A DNA stretch of 9,977 nt from Candidatus Nealsoniibacteriota bacterium (GTDB lineage Bacteria > Patescibacteriota > Minisyncoccia > Minisyncoccales > PWPS01), in the NCBI GenBank assembly GCA_003557065.1, contig PWPS01000063.1:1-9977 (forward strand), written 5' to 3'. Below the pieces are notes generated by a model. That model was given only the letters and a program-made list of their open reading frames with translations, had not been told where the DNA came from and ran no database searches. The position numbers and the translations under genes were made by a program. Each line of letters begins with the position of its first letter. Within the stretch, counting starts at the first letter, position 1. Below, in pieces: positions 1 to 5,783 of this stretch.

Positions 1-1
1 G

Positions 2-154
2 ATATCGCTTATTGTCGGAGTCGGATTATTTTTCTTTGCGGAACTGATGCCCGGATTTGCCGGATCGTTGATGAATATTTCAGGAGGAGTGATCTTTGCA
101 GGAAGTGCAGGTTTTATTTTTGGTGTTTTGGCTAAACATCATGCTCGACTTTAA
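2..154 (+). CDS. C-terminal part of an unrecognised membrane protein (5' partial)
   Basis: The frame is open from the window edge to a TAA and encodes the last 50 residues of a protein. It is strongly hydrophobic, with two likely membrane segments: one around residues 3-14, and a glycine-rich one around residues 28-46 ending in the basic tail AKHHARL. The stop is followed within 10 bases by a good intrinsic terminator, as expected for the end of a transcription unit. I do not recognise the family. The beginning lies outside the window, so neither length nor function can be judged. Confidence 0.6.
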   Translation: MSLIVGVGLFFFAELMPGFAGSLMNISGGVIFAGSAGFIFGVLAKHHARL

Positions 155-163
155 AAAATAAAG

Positions 164-196
164 TCCCCGATAAATTTCGGGGATTTTCTTTTTTTA
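164..196 (+). terminator. Intrinsic terminator after the first membrane protein
   Basis: A perfect 7-bp stem, TCCCCGA/TCGGGGA, with a 6-base loop is followed by a T-rich run (TTTTCTTTTTTT). It closes the unit of the partial upstream gene. Confidence 0.85.
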
Positions 197-199
197 AGT

Positions 200-228
200 T
201 TGTTATAGAATCGAAATAATTATATATT
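200..228 (+). promoter_or_regulatory. Possible promoter for the 408-1863 genes
   Basis: TTGTTA (200-205), a 17-base spacer and TATATT (223-228) give a fair sigma70-type promoter starting a few bases after the preceding terminator. The -35 box matches consensus at 4 of 6 positions. It would leave a leader of about 170 bases (about 235-407) in which I see no convincing gene. Confidence 0.4.
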
Positions 229-407
229 TATAGTAGTGGTGGGGGATATTTTTTTATAAAAAGATAGATGGATAGTAATTCTGAAACGTGCTCCATCTTT
301 AACGAGTAGGCCTCAAATCTATTCGTAGTGGATGAAAAACATAATAGCAGAGGATGTAAAAGTGAAAAGCGTGACAAAAATAAACTTGGTAAAATTAACT
401 AAGGGAA

Positions 408-683
408 ATGGTAAAGCTTTTGGGATTAATTGATCTTTTTGCTGCAATAATTTTAATTTCTTCCCTGATGGAATTCGAATTACCGGTGGAGTTTTTCTTT
501 TTCGTGATAATTCTTCTTTTGGTGAAGGCGTCAATTGCGATAACCGATCCGGGAGGAATTACGGATATTTTAGTCGCTTCCGTAATCGTTTTCTCCCTAT
601 TCTTTTCAATCCCTACTTTAATTTACATTTTGGGATTTATCTTGGCAACGATTAAGGGTATAAGCAGTCTGGCGGCCGGATAA
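408..683 (+). CDS. Small multi-pass membrane protein, unknown function
   Basis: This encodes 91 residues, mostly hydrophobic, with three to four predicted membrane segments (about 5-20, 26-44, 54-66 and 68-84) and short charged or glycine-rich loops such as DPGG. Small membrane proteins of this style are common in CPR bacteria and in some archaea, but I know of no assigned function. The start is uncertain. The ATG at 408 is preceded by AAGGGA with only one base of spacing, which is too close, and an in-frame TAA at 396-398 rules out an earlier start. TTG at 420 is an alternative. The oxidoreductase gene begins 25 bases downstream and is probably co-transcribed. Confidence 0.7.
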   Translation: MVKLLGLIDLFAAIILISSLMEFELPVEFFFFVIILLLVKASIAITDPGGITDILVASVIVFSLFFSIPTLIYILGFILATIKGISSLAAG

Positions 684-708
684 GGTAATTAAAATAAAAA
701 TATAATTT

Positions 709-1863
709 ATGAAAATAGGAATAATCGGAGGAGGAATAAGTGGTCTTTCTGCCGCTTACAAACTACAAAATAAAGGTTTCGATTGTATCCTTTTTGAAGA
801 ATCCGGATATACCGGAGGTAGGTTCGAGCATGCCGTGAAAGTAATTCATCCGGAATTTCACGAATCTTTTTTTGAATTGATAGAAGATTTGGATCTTGAG
901 GATGCGCTTGTTGATTTCAGGGGAATGGAGATGCTTGCGGAGGGTAATATAGTCCCCTTTAACGGGTTTACGGACTGCCTAAGCTATTTTTCAGACTTTG
1001 ACCGAAGTAAGTACTCCAAAATGGAGGAGGAGGCTCTAAAGAGCCACTTTGACCCTTTCAGTCCGTCGGGAAAATTATTGGCTCTTCGAGAGATATCTTT
1101 AGCGGATTATCTTGATGGGTGTTCAGAGGAGTTTATAAATCAGGTAATTCATCCGCTTGTAAGTCTCACTTTCATGGATCCGATCGATATTTCCAAAATA
1201 TCGGCTGAATACGGTCTTTTTAAATTCAGGTTAATTTCTGAATTCTCGCGTCCGAACGCTAAAGTTTTTGCTAAGGATGAAGGAATAAAAGTGGTTACCA
1301 ATGTCTTAGAGAGAAAAGCTAGACAAAAAGGGGTTGAGTTTAATCTTTCAAGCAAGGTGGTGACGGTTGAAGACGGAGTGATTAGCTATGAAAGGGCCGG
1401 GAAATCCGGAAAAAAAGAAGTTGATCTGGTGGTTTTGGCAATTCCTACGGGAGCAATAGAAAAAATTATCCCTCATTTTTCTTGCAATGAAGTCTTTTAT
1501 GAGAGTACCAAGTATTATTCTCTTGATGGTGAATACAAACCCGAGAGGGATATATTGTTTTCTCGGGCTGATGAAAAAAATATGAAAGTGTCCTTCGACG
1601 TATATCATAAGGAGCAACAGGTTTTTCCGAATGATATGAATAAAGAAGTTGATTTTAGTGCTCTTTATAAAGGAGAACCCATGCTTTTGGAGGAGACGGT
1701 AGAGGAAAATCCGTTTCCGGTTATAAAACCTAAAGCGAACTTGCCGGAAACGATGATTGGTGACGGAATTTATATTTGTGGTGATTATTTTTACTATCCT
1801 TATATAGAGACGGCTATAGCGACAACCGAAAGAGTGGTAAATGAGATAGAAAACAACTATTGA
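709..1863 (+). CDS. FAD-dependent oxidoreductase, amine oxidase/phytoene desaturase superfamily
   Basis: The 384-residue protein begins with a Rossmann dinucleotide-binding motif, G7-G-G-I-S-G12, followed by an acidic pair (E30/E31) at the end of the second strand and the G36-G-R38 motif typical of flavin amine oxidases, protoporphyrinogen oxidases and carotenoid/squalene desaturases. The C-terminus has the second FAD motif, ICGD (356-359), followed by PYIETAI (364-370), the usual FAD-contacting helix of this superfamily. It is slightly shorter than the usual 420-500 residues, and the middle substrate domain is not diagnostic, so the substrate cannot be named. No signal peptide is seen, so it is probably cytosolic or membrane-associated. 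The SD is weak (AAGGTA, well upstream). No terminator follows; a consensus promoter for the next gene overlaps its TGA stop. Confidence 0.88.
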   Translation: MKIGIIGGGISGLSAAYKLQNKGFDCILFEESGYTGGRFEHAVKVIHPEFHESFFELIEDLDLEDALVDFRGMEMLAEGNIVPFNGFTDCLSYFSDFDRSKYSKMEEEALKSHFDPFSPSGKLLALREISLADYLDGCSEEFINQVIHPLVSLTFMDPIDISKISAEYGLFKFRLISEFSRPNAKVFAKDEGIKVVTNVLERKARQKGVEFNLSSKVVTVEDGVISYERAGKSGKKEVDLVVLAIPTGAIEKIIPHFSCNEVFYESTKYYSLDGEYKPERDILFSRADEKNMKVSFDVYHKEQQVFPNDMNKEVDFSALYKGEPMLLEETVEENPFPVIKPKANLPETMIGDGIYICGDYFYYPYIETAIATTERVVNEIENNY

Positions 1864-1888
1864 CATAATTAAAGATAGTTATTATAAT
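1860..1888 (+). promoter_or_regulatory. Perfect consensus sigma70 promoter for the ClpP-like gene
   Basis: TTGACA (1860-1865), exactly 17 bases, then TATAAT (1883-1888). Both hexamers match the housekeeping consensus at every position. The -35 box overlaps the TGA stop of the oxidoreductase gene. Predicted transcription start is near 1895, giving a leader of about 22 bases that contains AGGAGG (1909-1914). Confidence 0.88.
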
Positions 1889-1916
1889 AAAAGAACAATA
1901 AGAAAGAGAGGAGGAG

Positions 1917-2402
1917 ATGGGTTTGCGCTTTGAAAATCTTGTGAGATGGAGTGGAGATATAGATTATGAAGAATACCAGGAAGCGATGAGAGAAATTGTC
2001 CAGCTCATTAAAAATGGATTTTACCCTACCCTCCTTATTCATAGTGAAGGGGGGTTTTTGCCCATCTGTATAGACTTCGTTGAAGAAGTCAGAGGCAACG
2101 AATTAATTTTTGACACTTATGTTGTCGGAAGAGTCGCTTCGGCGGCGATCCCCGTTGCTTTGATGGGCAAAAAGAGATGGATGAGCAGATTCGCACATAT
2201 CTTTTTCCATGATTTACAATTTAGGAATGATGAAAGAAAGAGTGAACAAAAGAAGGAAAAAAATATGAGAAAATGGTATATCAAAGCCATTGCGGAAAGA
2301 TCCACTCTCTCCGAATCCCAAGTGGTAAAATTCATGCAAAAAGAAACACTTTTAAACGCGGAAAATGCAAAGAGGTATGGACTTGTGGATGAAATAGTGT
2401 AA
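1917..2402 (+). CDS. Diverged ClpP-like serine protease family protein
   Basis: The 161-residue protein has the ClpP/crotonase-like layout. IHSEGG (41-46) matches the ClpP INSPGG turn. GRVASAA (71-77) matches the nucleophile elbow with candidate Ser75. AHIFFHDL (93-100) matches the catalytic-His segment, with candidate His98. The end, NAENAKRYGLVDEIV, matches the ClpP 'SAxEAxxYGLxDxI' tail. The catalytic Asp region (RD in classical ClpP) aligns with FMQKET and has no obvious Asp, so activity is uncertain. It is shorter than housekeeping ClpP (about 195) and has a Lys-rich insertion at 104-119. Start: AGGAGG (1909-1914) is only 2 bases from ATG 1917 but 8 bases from TTG 1923, so translation may begin at TTG. 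It heads a unit with the zinc-knuckle gene 35 bases downstream. Confidence 0.8.
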   Translation: MGLRFENLVRWSGDIDYEEYQEAMREIVQLIKNGFYPTLLIHSEGGFLPICIDFVEEVRGNELIFDTYVVGRVASAAIPVALMGKKRWMSRFAHIFFHDLQFRNDERKSEQKKEKNMRKWYIKAIAERSTLSESQVVKFMQKETLLNAENAKRYGLVDEIV

Positions 2403-2420
2403 ATTCTTATTGTGAACTTG

Positions 2421-2430
2421 AAAGGAGGTG
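2421..2430 (+). promoter_or_regulatory. Extended Shine-Dalgarno that selects GTG 2438
   Basis: AAAGGAGGTG can pair over 10 bases with the usual 16S 3' end. The nearby ATG at 2433 gives only Met-Thr-stop (ATGACGTGA), whereas GTG at 2438 lies 9 bases after AGGAGG and opens a frame of 53 codons. The same 12-base block TGAAAGGAGGTG recurs at 3193-3204. Confidence 0.85.
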
Positions 2431-2437
2431 AAATGAC

Positions 2438-2599
2438 GTGAGAAGAAGGAAGTGTCGTGCTTGTGGCACCCGCTATGACGGAAGGTATTGCCCTTCATGT
2501 ACACCCACAGGTTGGGTGAAAAAAGAGAAGGATACCAAGAAGTGTATAGCTTGTGGCCGAATTCCAGATGATGAAGGGCATTGCAAGTGCTCACGTTAA
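2438..2599 (+). CDS. 53-residue double zinc-knuckle protein (GTG start)
   Basis: Reading from GTG gives a basic 53-residue protein built of two Cys-rich halves. The first has C6-R-A-C9 and C18-P-S-C21. The second has C36-I-A-C39 and H48-C49-K-C51. This is the pattern of two small zinc ribbons/knuckles, each with four potential ligands. Such domains bind nucleic acid, ribosomes or partner proteins; which one cannot be told here. The start is set by a 10-base SD with ideal spacing, as the only nearby ATG is a two-codon dead end. It follows the ClpP-like gene by 35 bases with no terminator between, so the two are probably one operon. A strong terminator begins 9 bases after the stop. The gene is easy to miss because of its size and GTG start. 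Confidence 0.85.
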   Translation: MRRRKCRACGTRYDGRYCPSCTPTGWVKKEKDTKKCIACGRIPDDEGHCKCSR

Positions 2600-2608
2600 A
2601 CACCAACG

Positions 2609-2641
2609 AAAGACCCCTTTGAAACAGAGGGGTCTTTATCT
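2609..2641 (+). terminator. Intrinsic terminator of the ClpP-like/zinc-knuckle unit
   Basis: A perfect 10-bp stem AAAGACCCCT/AGGGGTCTTT (2609-2618 and 2628-2637) with a 9-base loop, followed by a modest T-rich tail. The -35 box of the next promoter starts at 2642. Confidence 0.88.
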
Positions 2642-2670
2642 TTGACAATAAGCAGTTTAATTTATATAAT
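2642..2670 (+). promoter_or_regulatory. Perfect consensus sigma70 promoter for the 2703 gene
   Basis: TTGACA (2642-2647), 17 bases, TATAAT (2665-2670). It begins 5 bases after the last paired base of the preceding terminator. Predicted start is near 2677. The leader carries AGGAGG (2689-2694), 8 bases from the ATG. Confidence 0.88.
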
Positions 2671-2702
2671 ATACTATAAATTACACCGAGGAGGGATGCA
2701 AG

Positions 2703-3164
2703 ATGGCAGAAGGTATTTTTCAGAATGTCGATGTTTGTGAAGATTTGAAGGTGAGCAGAGGAGTAAAGACGTGGCATTTTGTTCTTTCAAAGTTGGAAGA
2801 TACACCCGACAAAGTATCGATGAAGCTTGTTATTTCCAAAAATAATGGAGAGGAGTATACGGCTGAATTTATTCGATTGATTCCGATCCCCGATTGGGTT
2901 TTCGGAAAGATTAAGGTTGATCTGGAAATCGTTATGGACGTGGTCTCGGGAAAGACGGATAAAATTGAGGAATTATTGGAGAAGACAATAGATCAGTTTG
3001 AAGAAGCTTTGGCTTTGGAGGTCGGTCTCGAAAATGGAGAAATATATTTTTCCGTTCGTTTCCGTAATCAGGCGGTGAGTATCTGGGATAAATGTGTAGA
3101 ACCGGAAGATCTTGAAGGATATATATCCATAAAGGAGGGTAGGACTCGTAACTACCGGGCATAA
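2703..3164 (+). CDS. Orphan 153-residue soluble protein, unknown function
   Basis: I do not recognise this protein. It is soluble and acidic, with no signal peptide or membrane segment. Residues 1-80 look like alternating beta strands (for example KVSMKLVISK and YTAEFIRLIPIP). Residues 83-103 form a charged helix (KTDKIEELLEKTIDQFEEAL). A further strand region, GEIYFSVRFRN, and an acidic patch near 132-137 follow. It has only two cysteines (12 and 131). The ATG is fixed by AGGAGG at 8 bases, and the gene has its own consensus promoter and terminator, so expression is likely to be strong and independent. The terminator hairpin starts inside the last codons and the TAA sits in its loop. Confidence 0.82.
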   Translation: MAEGIFQNVDVCEDLKVSRGVKTWHFVLSKLEDTPDKVSMKLVISKNNGEEYTAEFIRLIPIPDWVFGKIKVDLEIVMDVVSGKTDKIEELLEKTIDQFEEALALEVGLENGEIYFSVRFRNQAVSIWDKCVEPEDLEGYISIKEGRTRNYRA

Positions 3165-3180
3165 AGCCCGGTTTTTTTTA
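3154..3180 (+). terminator. Intrinsic terminator overlapping the stop codon of the 2703 gene
   Basis: ACCGGGC (3154-3160), loop ATAAA, GCCCGGT (3166-3172), then a run of T to 3179. The TAA stop (3162-3164) lies in the loop. Confidence 0.92.
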
Positions 3181-3189
3181 TGGTATAAT
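3181..3189 (+). promoter_or_regulatory. Extended -10 promoter for the 3211 gene
   Basis: TGGTATAAT is a TGn-TATAAT extended -10 element directly after the previous terminator's T run. No -35 box is recognisable. Transcription would start near 3196, so the SD (3195-3204) would be at the very 5' end of the message. Confidence 0.55.
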
Positions 3190-3194
3190 ATATG

Positions 3195-3204
3195 AAAGGA
3201 GGTG
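3195..3204 (+). promoter_or_regulatory. Extended Shine-Dalgarno that selects TTG 3211
   Basis: AAAGGAGGTG contains an in-frame GTG (3202) that cannot be the start because it is part of the SD itself. TTG at 3211 is 8 bases after AGGAGG in the same frame. Confidence 0.8.
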
Positions 3205-3210
3205 TTTAAA

Positions 3211-3435
3211 TTGTCCGTCTATCCGATAGGTATAAAGATCAAAGAAAGAGAAAGCTGTCTAAAAATCGATCAACTTCTTGCTATTCTCAAGAATGTTAAT
3301 TTTGAAACCGAAGCTCTTCTGAGTGATGTGGATGAGGTAATAATAAAGAAAAACCCATGTGAGAGAAAGAGGAAAGAGATAGAAAAAAATTTGGAAGAAT
3401 TGGTGTTCAAAGTCGGGAGGACAATATATTACTAA
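3211..3435 (+). CDS. Orphan 74-residue charged protein (TTG start)
   Basis: I do not recognise this small protein. From TTG it reads 74 residues, starting MSVYPIGIKIKERESCLK, and it is rich in Lys and Glu. It looks mostly helical: one helix around 15-27, another around 48-62 (KNPCERKRKEIEKNLEEL), and a short beta-like end, VFKVGRTIYY. No membrane segment or signal peptide is seen. It has its own probable extended -10 promoter and a terminator overlapping its stop, so it looks like a single-gene unit. The frame also opens at GTG 3202, but that codon lies within the SD. Confidence 0.72.
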   Translation: MSVYPIGIKIKERESCLKIDQLLAILKNVNFETEALLSDVDEVIIKKNPCERKRKEIEKNLEELVFKVGRTIYY

Positions 3436-3464
3436 CCGCTCTAAAAAGGAGCGGTTTTATTTTT
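3434..3464 (+). terminator. Intrinsic terminator overlapping the stop of the 74-residue gene
   Basis: An 8-bp stem AACCGCTC/GAGCGGTT (3434-3441 and 3449-3456) with a 7-base loop, followed by TTATTTTT. The stem begins within the TAA stop codon. Confidence 0.9.
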
Positions 3465-3472
3465 GAAATTAA

Positions 3473-3519
3473 TAGGAAATTATTAGGACAAAGATAGGAC
3501 AAAGCATTAATGTCCTAAT
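3473..3519 (+). repeat. TAGGACA repeat cluster before the surface-protein gene
   Basis: TAGGACAAAG occurs at 3484-3493 and 3495-3504, exactly 11 bp apart. A degenerate TAGGAAA at 3473 extends the same 11-bp period upstream. The inverted copy TGTCCTA is at 3511-3517, and ATTAGGACA/TGTCCTAAT form a 9-bp inverted repeat (3482-3490 and 3511-3519). A helical-turn spacing of direct copies plus an inverted one is typical of a protein-binding operator. No clear promoter hexamers were found next to it. Confidence 0.55.
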
Positions 3520-3581
3520 GTAATTTAACCTAAAAAAGCAAGTGAGTAACTTTTTTATAAATGAAACGTCATATTTGGCAA

Positions 3582-3664
3582 GAAAGGTCGAACATTAAAA
3601 ACCAATCCTACCTTTCGGCCTGCGAATGTAACTAAAAATTATCTTTGCATCTTGGACCGAAGGG
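3582..3664 (+). promoter_or_regulatory. Structured 5' leader of the surface-protein gene
   Basis: Two overlapping hairpins can form. Hairpin A pairs GAAAGGT (3582-3588) with ACCTTTC (3610-3616). Hairpin B pairs CCTTTCGGCC (3611-3620) with GGACCGAAGGG (3654-3664) with one bulged A, and can extend inward by TGCGAA/TTTGCA (3621-3626 and 3644-3649). They share 3611-3616, so they exclude each other. It matches no riboswitch class that I know. Confidence 0.4.
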
Positions 3665-3686
3665 ATGGTGTTAATAAAAGAAAAAA

Positions 3687-5678
3687 ATGAAAAAAACAAT
3701 TATTGCGCTAATGATGGTCGCATTGGTTTTTCCCTTTGCAGGATCATTAGCCGCAGAAAAAGAAGATGGATTCGAGCCTCAGGTTCTGGCCAGTAATTTG
3801 GTCGGAGTTCCTTCCGCTTTTAGATTCAATACGGATCTGAGAGAAGGGGTAAGAGGTTCGGAGGTAAGATATTTACAAATCTTACTCAACACCGATCCGG
3901 TTACCAGAATTGCTGTTTCCGGGCCGGGCTCTCCGGGAAGTGAAACGGATTATTTCGGGTCACTTACCAAAGCCGCCGTTATCAGATTTCAAAATAAGTA
4001 CAGACAAGAGATACTGGCTCCCTTGGGACTGACTGCGGGCACCGGTTATGTGGGAGTATCAACAAGGGCGAAGCTTAATGCGATTATCTCCGCACCGACG
4101 GATACACCCACCACGCCGACCACCCCCACTACACCGACTGAACTCAGTCAAATATTAGAAAGATTGAAACAATTGGCTGCCGCACTTGAAGCTGTTTCTT
4201 CCAGATTGGATGAGATGGAAAAGGATGTTCCGGTAGATTATTTCGAGGAGGGAAGTTTGTCGGTTACTATGAGATCCGAGATTAGAAACAAGGAAGTAGC
4301 GGCATTAGAAGAAGTGGAGGTTGCCAGATTCAGATTATCCGCTGAGGATTCAAGGGTAACTATTCAGAGAATTGATCTTTATCTTCTTAACATGTCTTTC
4401 AACCCGAACAGTACGGAGATAAGAAGAGTAATAGATTCCATCTCCTTATATGATGGAAATACTAGAATAGCGAACTCCGTAGCTGATAGAAACACTCTTG
4501 ACAGAGATACCGGACAGATTAGATTTTCTTCACTGAATTTAGTTGTTCCCAAGGATGGATTTAAAGACGTGACGGTGAGAGTGAAGGGTGCGGATGCAAC
4601 CGTTGCAAATGATTTCACCGTTAGAGTTGCTCTGCAGAAAGATTCGATCAGGGGAATCGATGGAGCGAACGTGTCCCAGTGGGCGCCTCCTGCAAATAAT
4701 GAAGTTTATCGTGACTTCAAGTTTATCGGTCAACCTGCCGGAACATTGTCCATTCGTAGAAGTGTCGACACTAAAAAGGAAAGTCTCGTATCGGTGAGTG
4801 AGACCACGACTACGGAAATAGAACTTCTTAAATTTGAGTTGACGGCCAAAGATTCTTCGGTAGAAATAGAGACTTTAACCGTAAAAATTGAAGGCTTCGA
4901 TATCGAAGGAGATCAATTGACCAACGCCGACATAAGAGAGGAATACGTGCAAGAATTAATCCTTTACAAGGGCAACACCAAGCTTGATGCTCAGGACTTG
5001 AATTCTTCAGCTAAAGCTATTTTTGAACCGGAACTCACCATAGCGAAGGGATCCACCGTAGTATTTACGGTAAAGGCCAAAATCTACAAAATTGAAGATT
5101 TGGAAATGCAAGGTGCCTCGATCAAAGCCTTGATGGATACTTCCGCAGTATACGGTTACAGTGCTGCCGATGGAGTAGTTGATGAGCTGGATAGGGAAAT
5201 TGAGGGATATCCTCAACACCTGTATGTGGTTTATCCTGCAATAAGTAACATCAGTACCACAATTGAAAGAATAGAGATTGGAACGACCCAAGACAGAGCT
5301 ACCGGTGAGATATCTTTCAATATTACTGCACAAGGTCGTGATGTTTACATCAAGAAGACGGATGGTGTTCTGGAGGATGGAGAAGGAGCTTTCGATCTTA
5401 GCGGATTCTCATTGAGTTTCGCCGATCTTGAAAGTAATGCCACCGTTAGAACCAATCCGGTAGGACTTACCGGGGAGTATTACTTGATTCCCGCCGGGAC
5501 TACCAGAAACTTCGAAGTGATATTCGAATCTGAAAATGTAGCCGGTAGAAACAGGGTAGAGATAGTGGAGTTTCGCTGGTATGGCAGGGATAAGTCCGGA
5601 GAGGGTCAGCCCTTCGTCTGGACGGGACATTTCCTTGAAGAGCTGAAAACTTCCAGAATAAGTCTTTACAGAGAGTAA
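3687..5678 (+). CDS. Secreted surface protein: PG-binding domain, PT linker, coiled coil, beta domains
   Basis: This 663-residue protein begins with a classic Sec signal peptide (KK, hydrophobic core to about 19, likely cleavage after LAA at 23). Residues about 49-135 form a PG_binding_1-type domain (GVRGSEVRYLQILLN, then LTKAAVIRFQNKY and GTGYVGVSTRAKLN). A Thr/Pro linker of TTP repeats (140-151) and a short coiled coil (about 153-181) follow. The rest is beta-rich, probably three domains (about 185-345, 352-510 and 512-663), rich in segments like VARFRLSAEDSRVTIQRIDLY and IELLKFELTAKDSSVEIE. The mature protein contains no cysteine. It probably sits on the cell surface, held to peptidoglycan or attached material; a structural or adhesive role is inferred. 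No good SD is visible; the ATG is chosen because it starts the signal peptide. It has a long structured leader and its own terminator. Confidence 0.88.
   Translation: MKKTIIALMMVALVFPFAGSLAAEKEDGFEPQVLASNLVGVPSAFRFNTDLREGVRGSEVRYLQILLNTDPVTRIAVSGPGSPGSETDYFGSLTKAAVIRFQNKYRQEILAPLGLTAGTGYVGVSTRAKLNAIISAPTDTPTTPTTPTTPTELSQILERLKQLAAALEAVSSRLDEMEKDVPVDYFEEGSLSVTMRSEIRNKEVAALEEVEVARFRLSAEDSRVTIQRIDLYLLNMSFNPNSTEIRRVIDSISLYDGNTRIANSVADRNTLDRDTGQIRFSSLNLVVPKDGFKDVTVRVKGADATVANDFTVRVALQKDSIRGIDGANVSQWAPPANNEVYRDFKFIGQPAGTLSIRRSVDTKKESLVSVSETTTTEIELLKFELTAKDSSVEIETLTVKIEGFDIEGDQLTNADIREEYVQELILYKGNTKLDAQDLNSSAKAIFEPELTIAKGSTVVFTVKAKIYKIEDLEMQGASIKALMDTSAVYGYSAADGVVDELDREIEGYPQHLYVVYPAISNISTTIERIEIGTTQDRATGEISFNITAQGRDVYIKKTDGVLEDGEGAFDLSGFSLSFADLESNATVRTNPVGLTGEYYLIPAGTTRNFEVIFESENVAGRNRVEIVEFRWYGRDKSGEGQPFVWTGHFLEELKTSRISLYRE
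4104..4139 (+). repeat. 9-bp coding repeats for the Thr-Thr-Pro linker
   Basis: Three Thr-Thr-Pro triplets preceded by Thr-Pro, written with imperfect ACC/ACG/ACA-CC(G/C) codons, separate the PG-binding domain from the coiled coil. Such slippage-prone repeats can change linker length. Confidence 0.7.
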
Positions 5679-5687
5679 AAGAAGCAG

Positions 5688-5716
5688 AAAACCGCCTGAA
5701 AGAGGGCGGTTTTCGA
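5688..5716 (+). terminator. Intrinsic terminator of the surface-protein gene
   Basis: A perfect 9-bp stem AAAACCGCC/GGCGGTTTT (5688-5696 and 5705-5713) with an 8-base loop. The A and T flanks are symmetrical, so it could work on both strands, though no opposing gene is seen. Confidence 0.82.
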
Positions 5717-5717
5717 T

Positions 5718-5745
5718 TTGAAAAAATAATTATGATTAGTATAAT
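5718..5745 (+). promoter_or_regulatory. Promoter for the HNH-like gene
   Basis: TTGAAA (5718-5723), 16 bases, TATAAT (5740-5745), starting 5 bases after the previous terminator stem. The leader carries GGGAGG (5773-5778), 5 bases from the ATG. Confidence 0.75.
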
Positions 5746-5783
5746 CTGATAAGCTCTTTTCAAAGGCAGGAAGGGAGGATAAT

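Noticed and set aside
262..301. Hairpin AGATGG/CCATCT in the leader of the 408 gene
   Set aside because: Only six pairs with a long loop and no T run; expected by chance in AT-rich sequence.
332..433. 33-codon frame from ATG 332 overlapping the start of the 408 gene
   Set aside because: It has no SD, overlaps the membrane-protein frame and has no recognisable composition; treated as chance.
1861..1863. TGA read as glycine (as in Gracilibacteria and Absconditabacteria)
   Set aside because: Reading through the only TGA gene stop gives two codons and then TAA, and no gene here has an in-frame TGA needing to be read.
1348..1866. Long minus-strand frames inside the oxidoreductase, surface-protein and protease genes
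   Set aside because: They lie wholly opposite strong genes, lack SDs and promoters, and have the Phe/Arg/Ser-rich composition of shadow frames.
3202..3210. GTG 3202 as start of the 74-residue protein
   Set aside because: This GTG is part of the AAAGGAGGTG SD itself, so a ribosome could not use both; TTG 3211 has correct spacing.
3561..3686. tRNA or known riboswitch in the surface-protein leader
   Set aside because: No cloverleaf or CCA end is present, and no consensus of a riboswitch I know is recognisable; kept only as unclassified structure.
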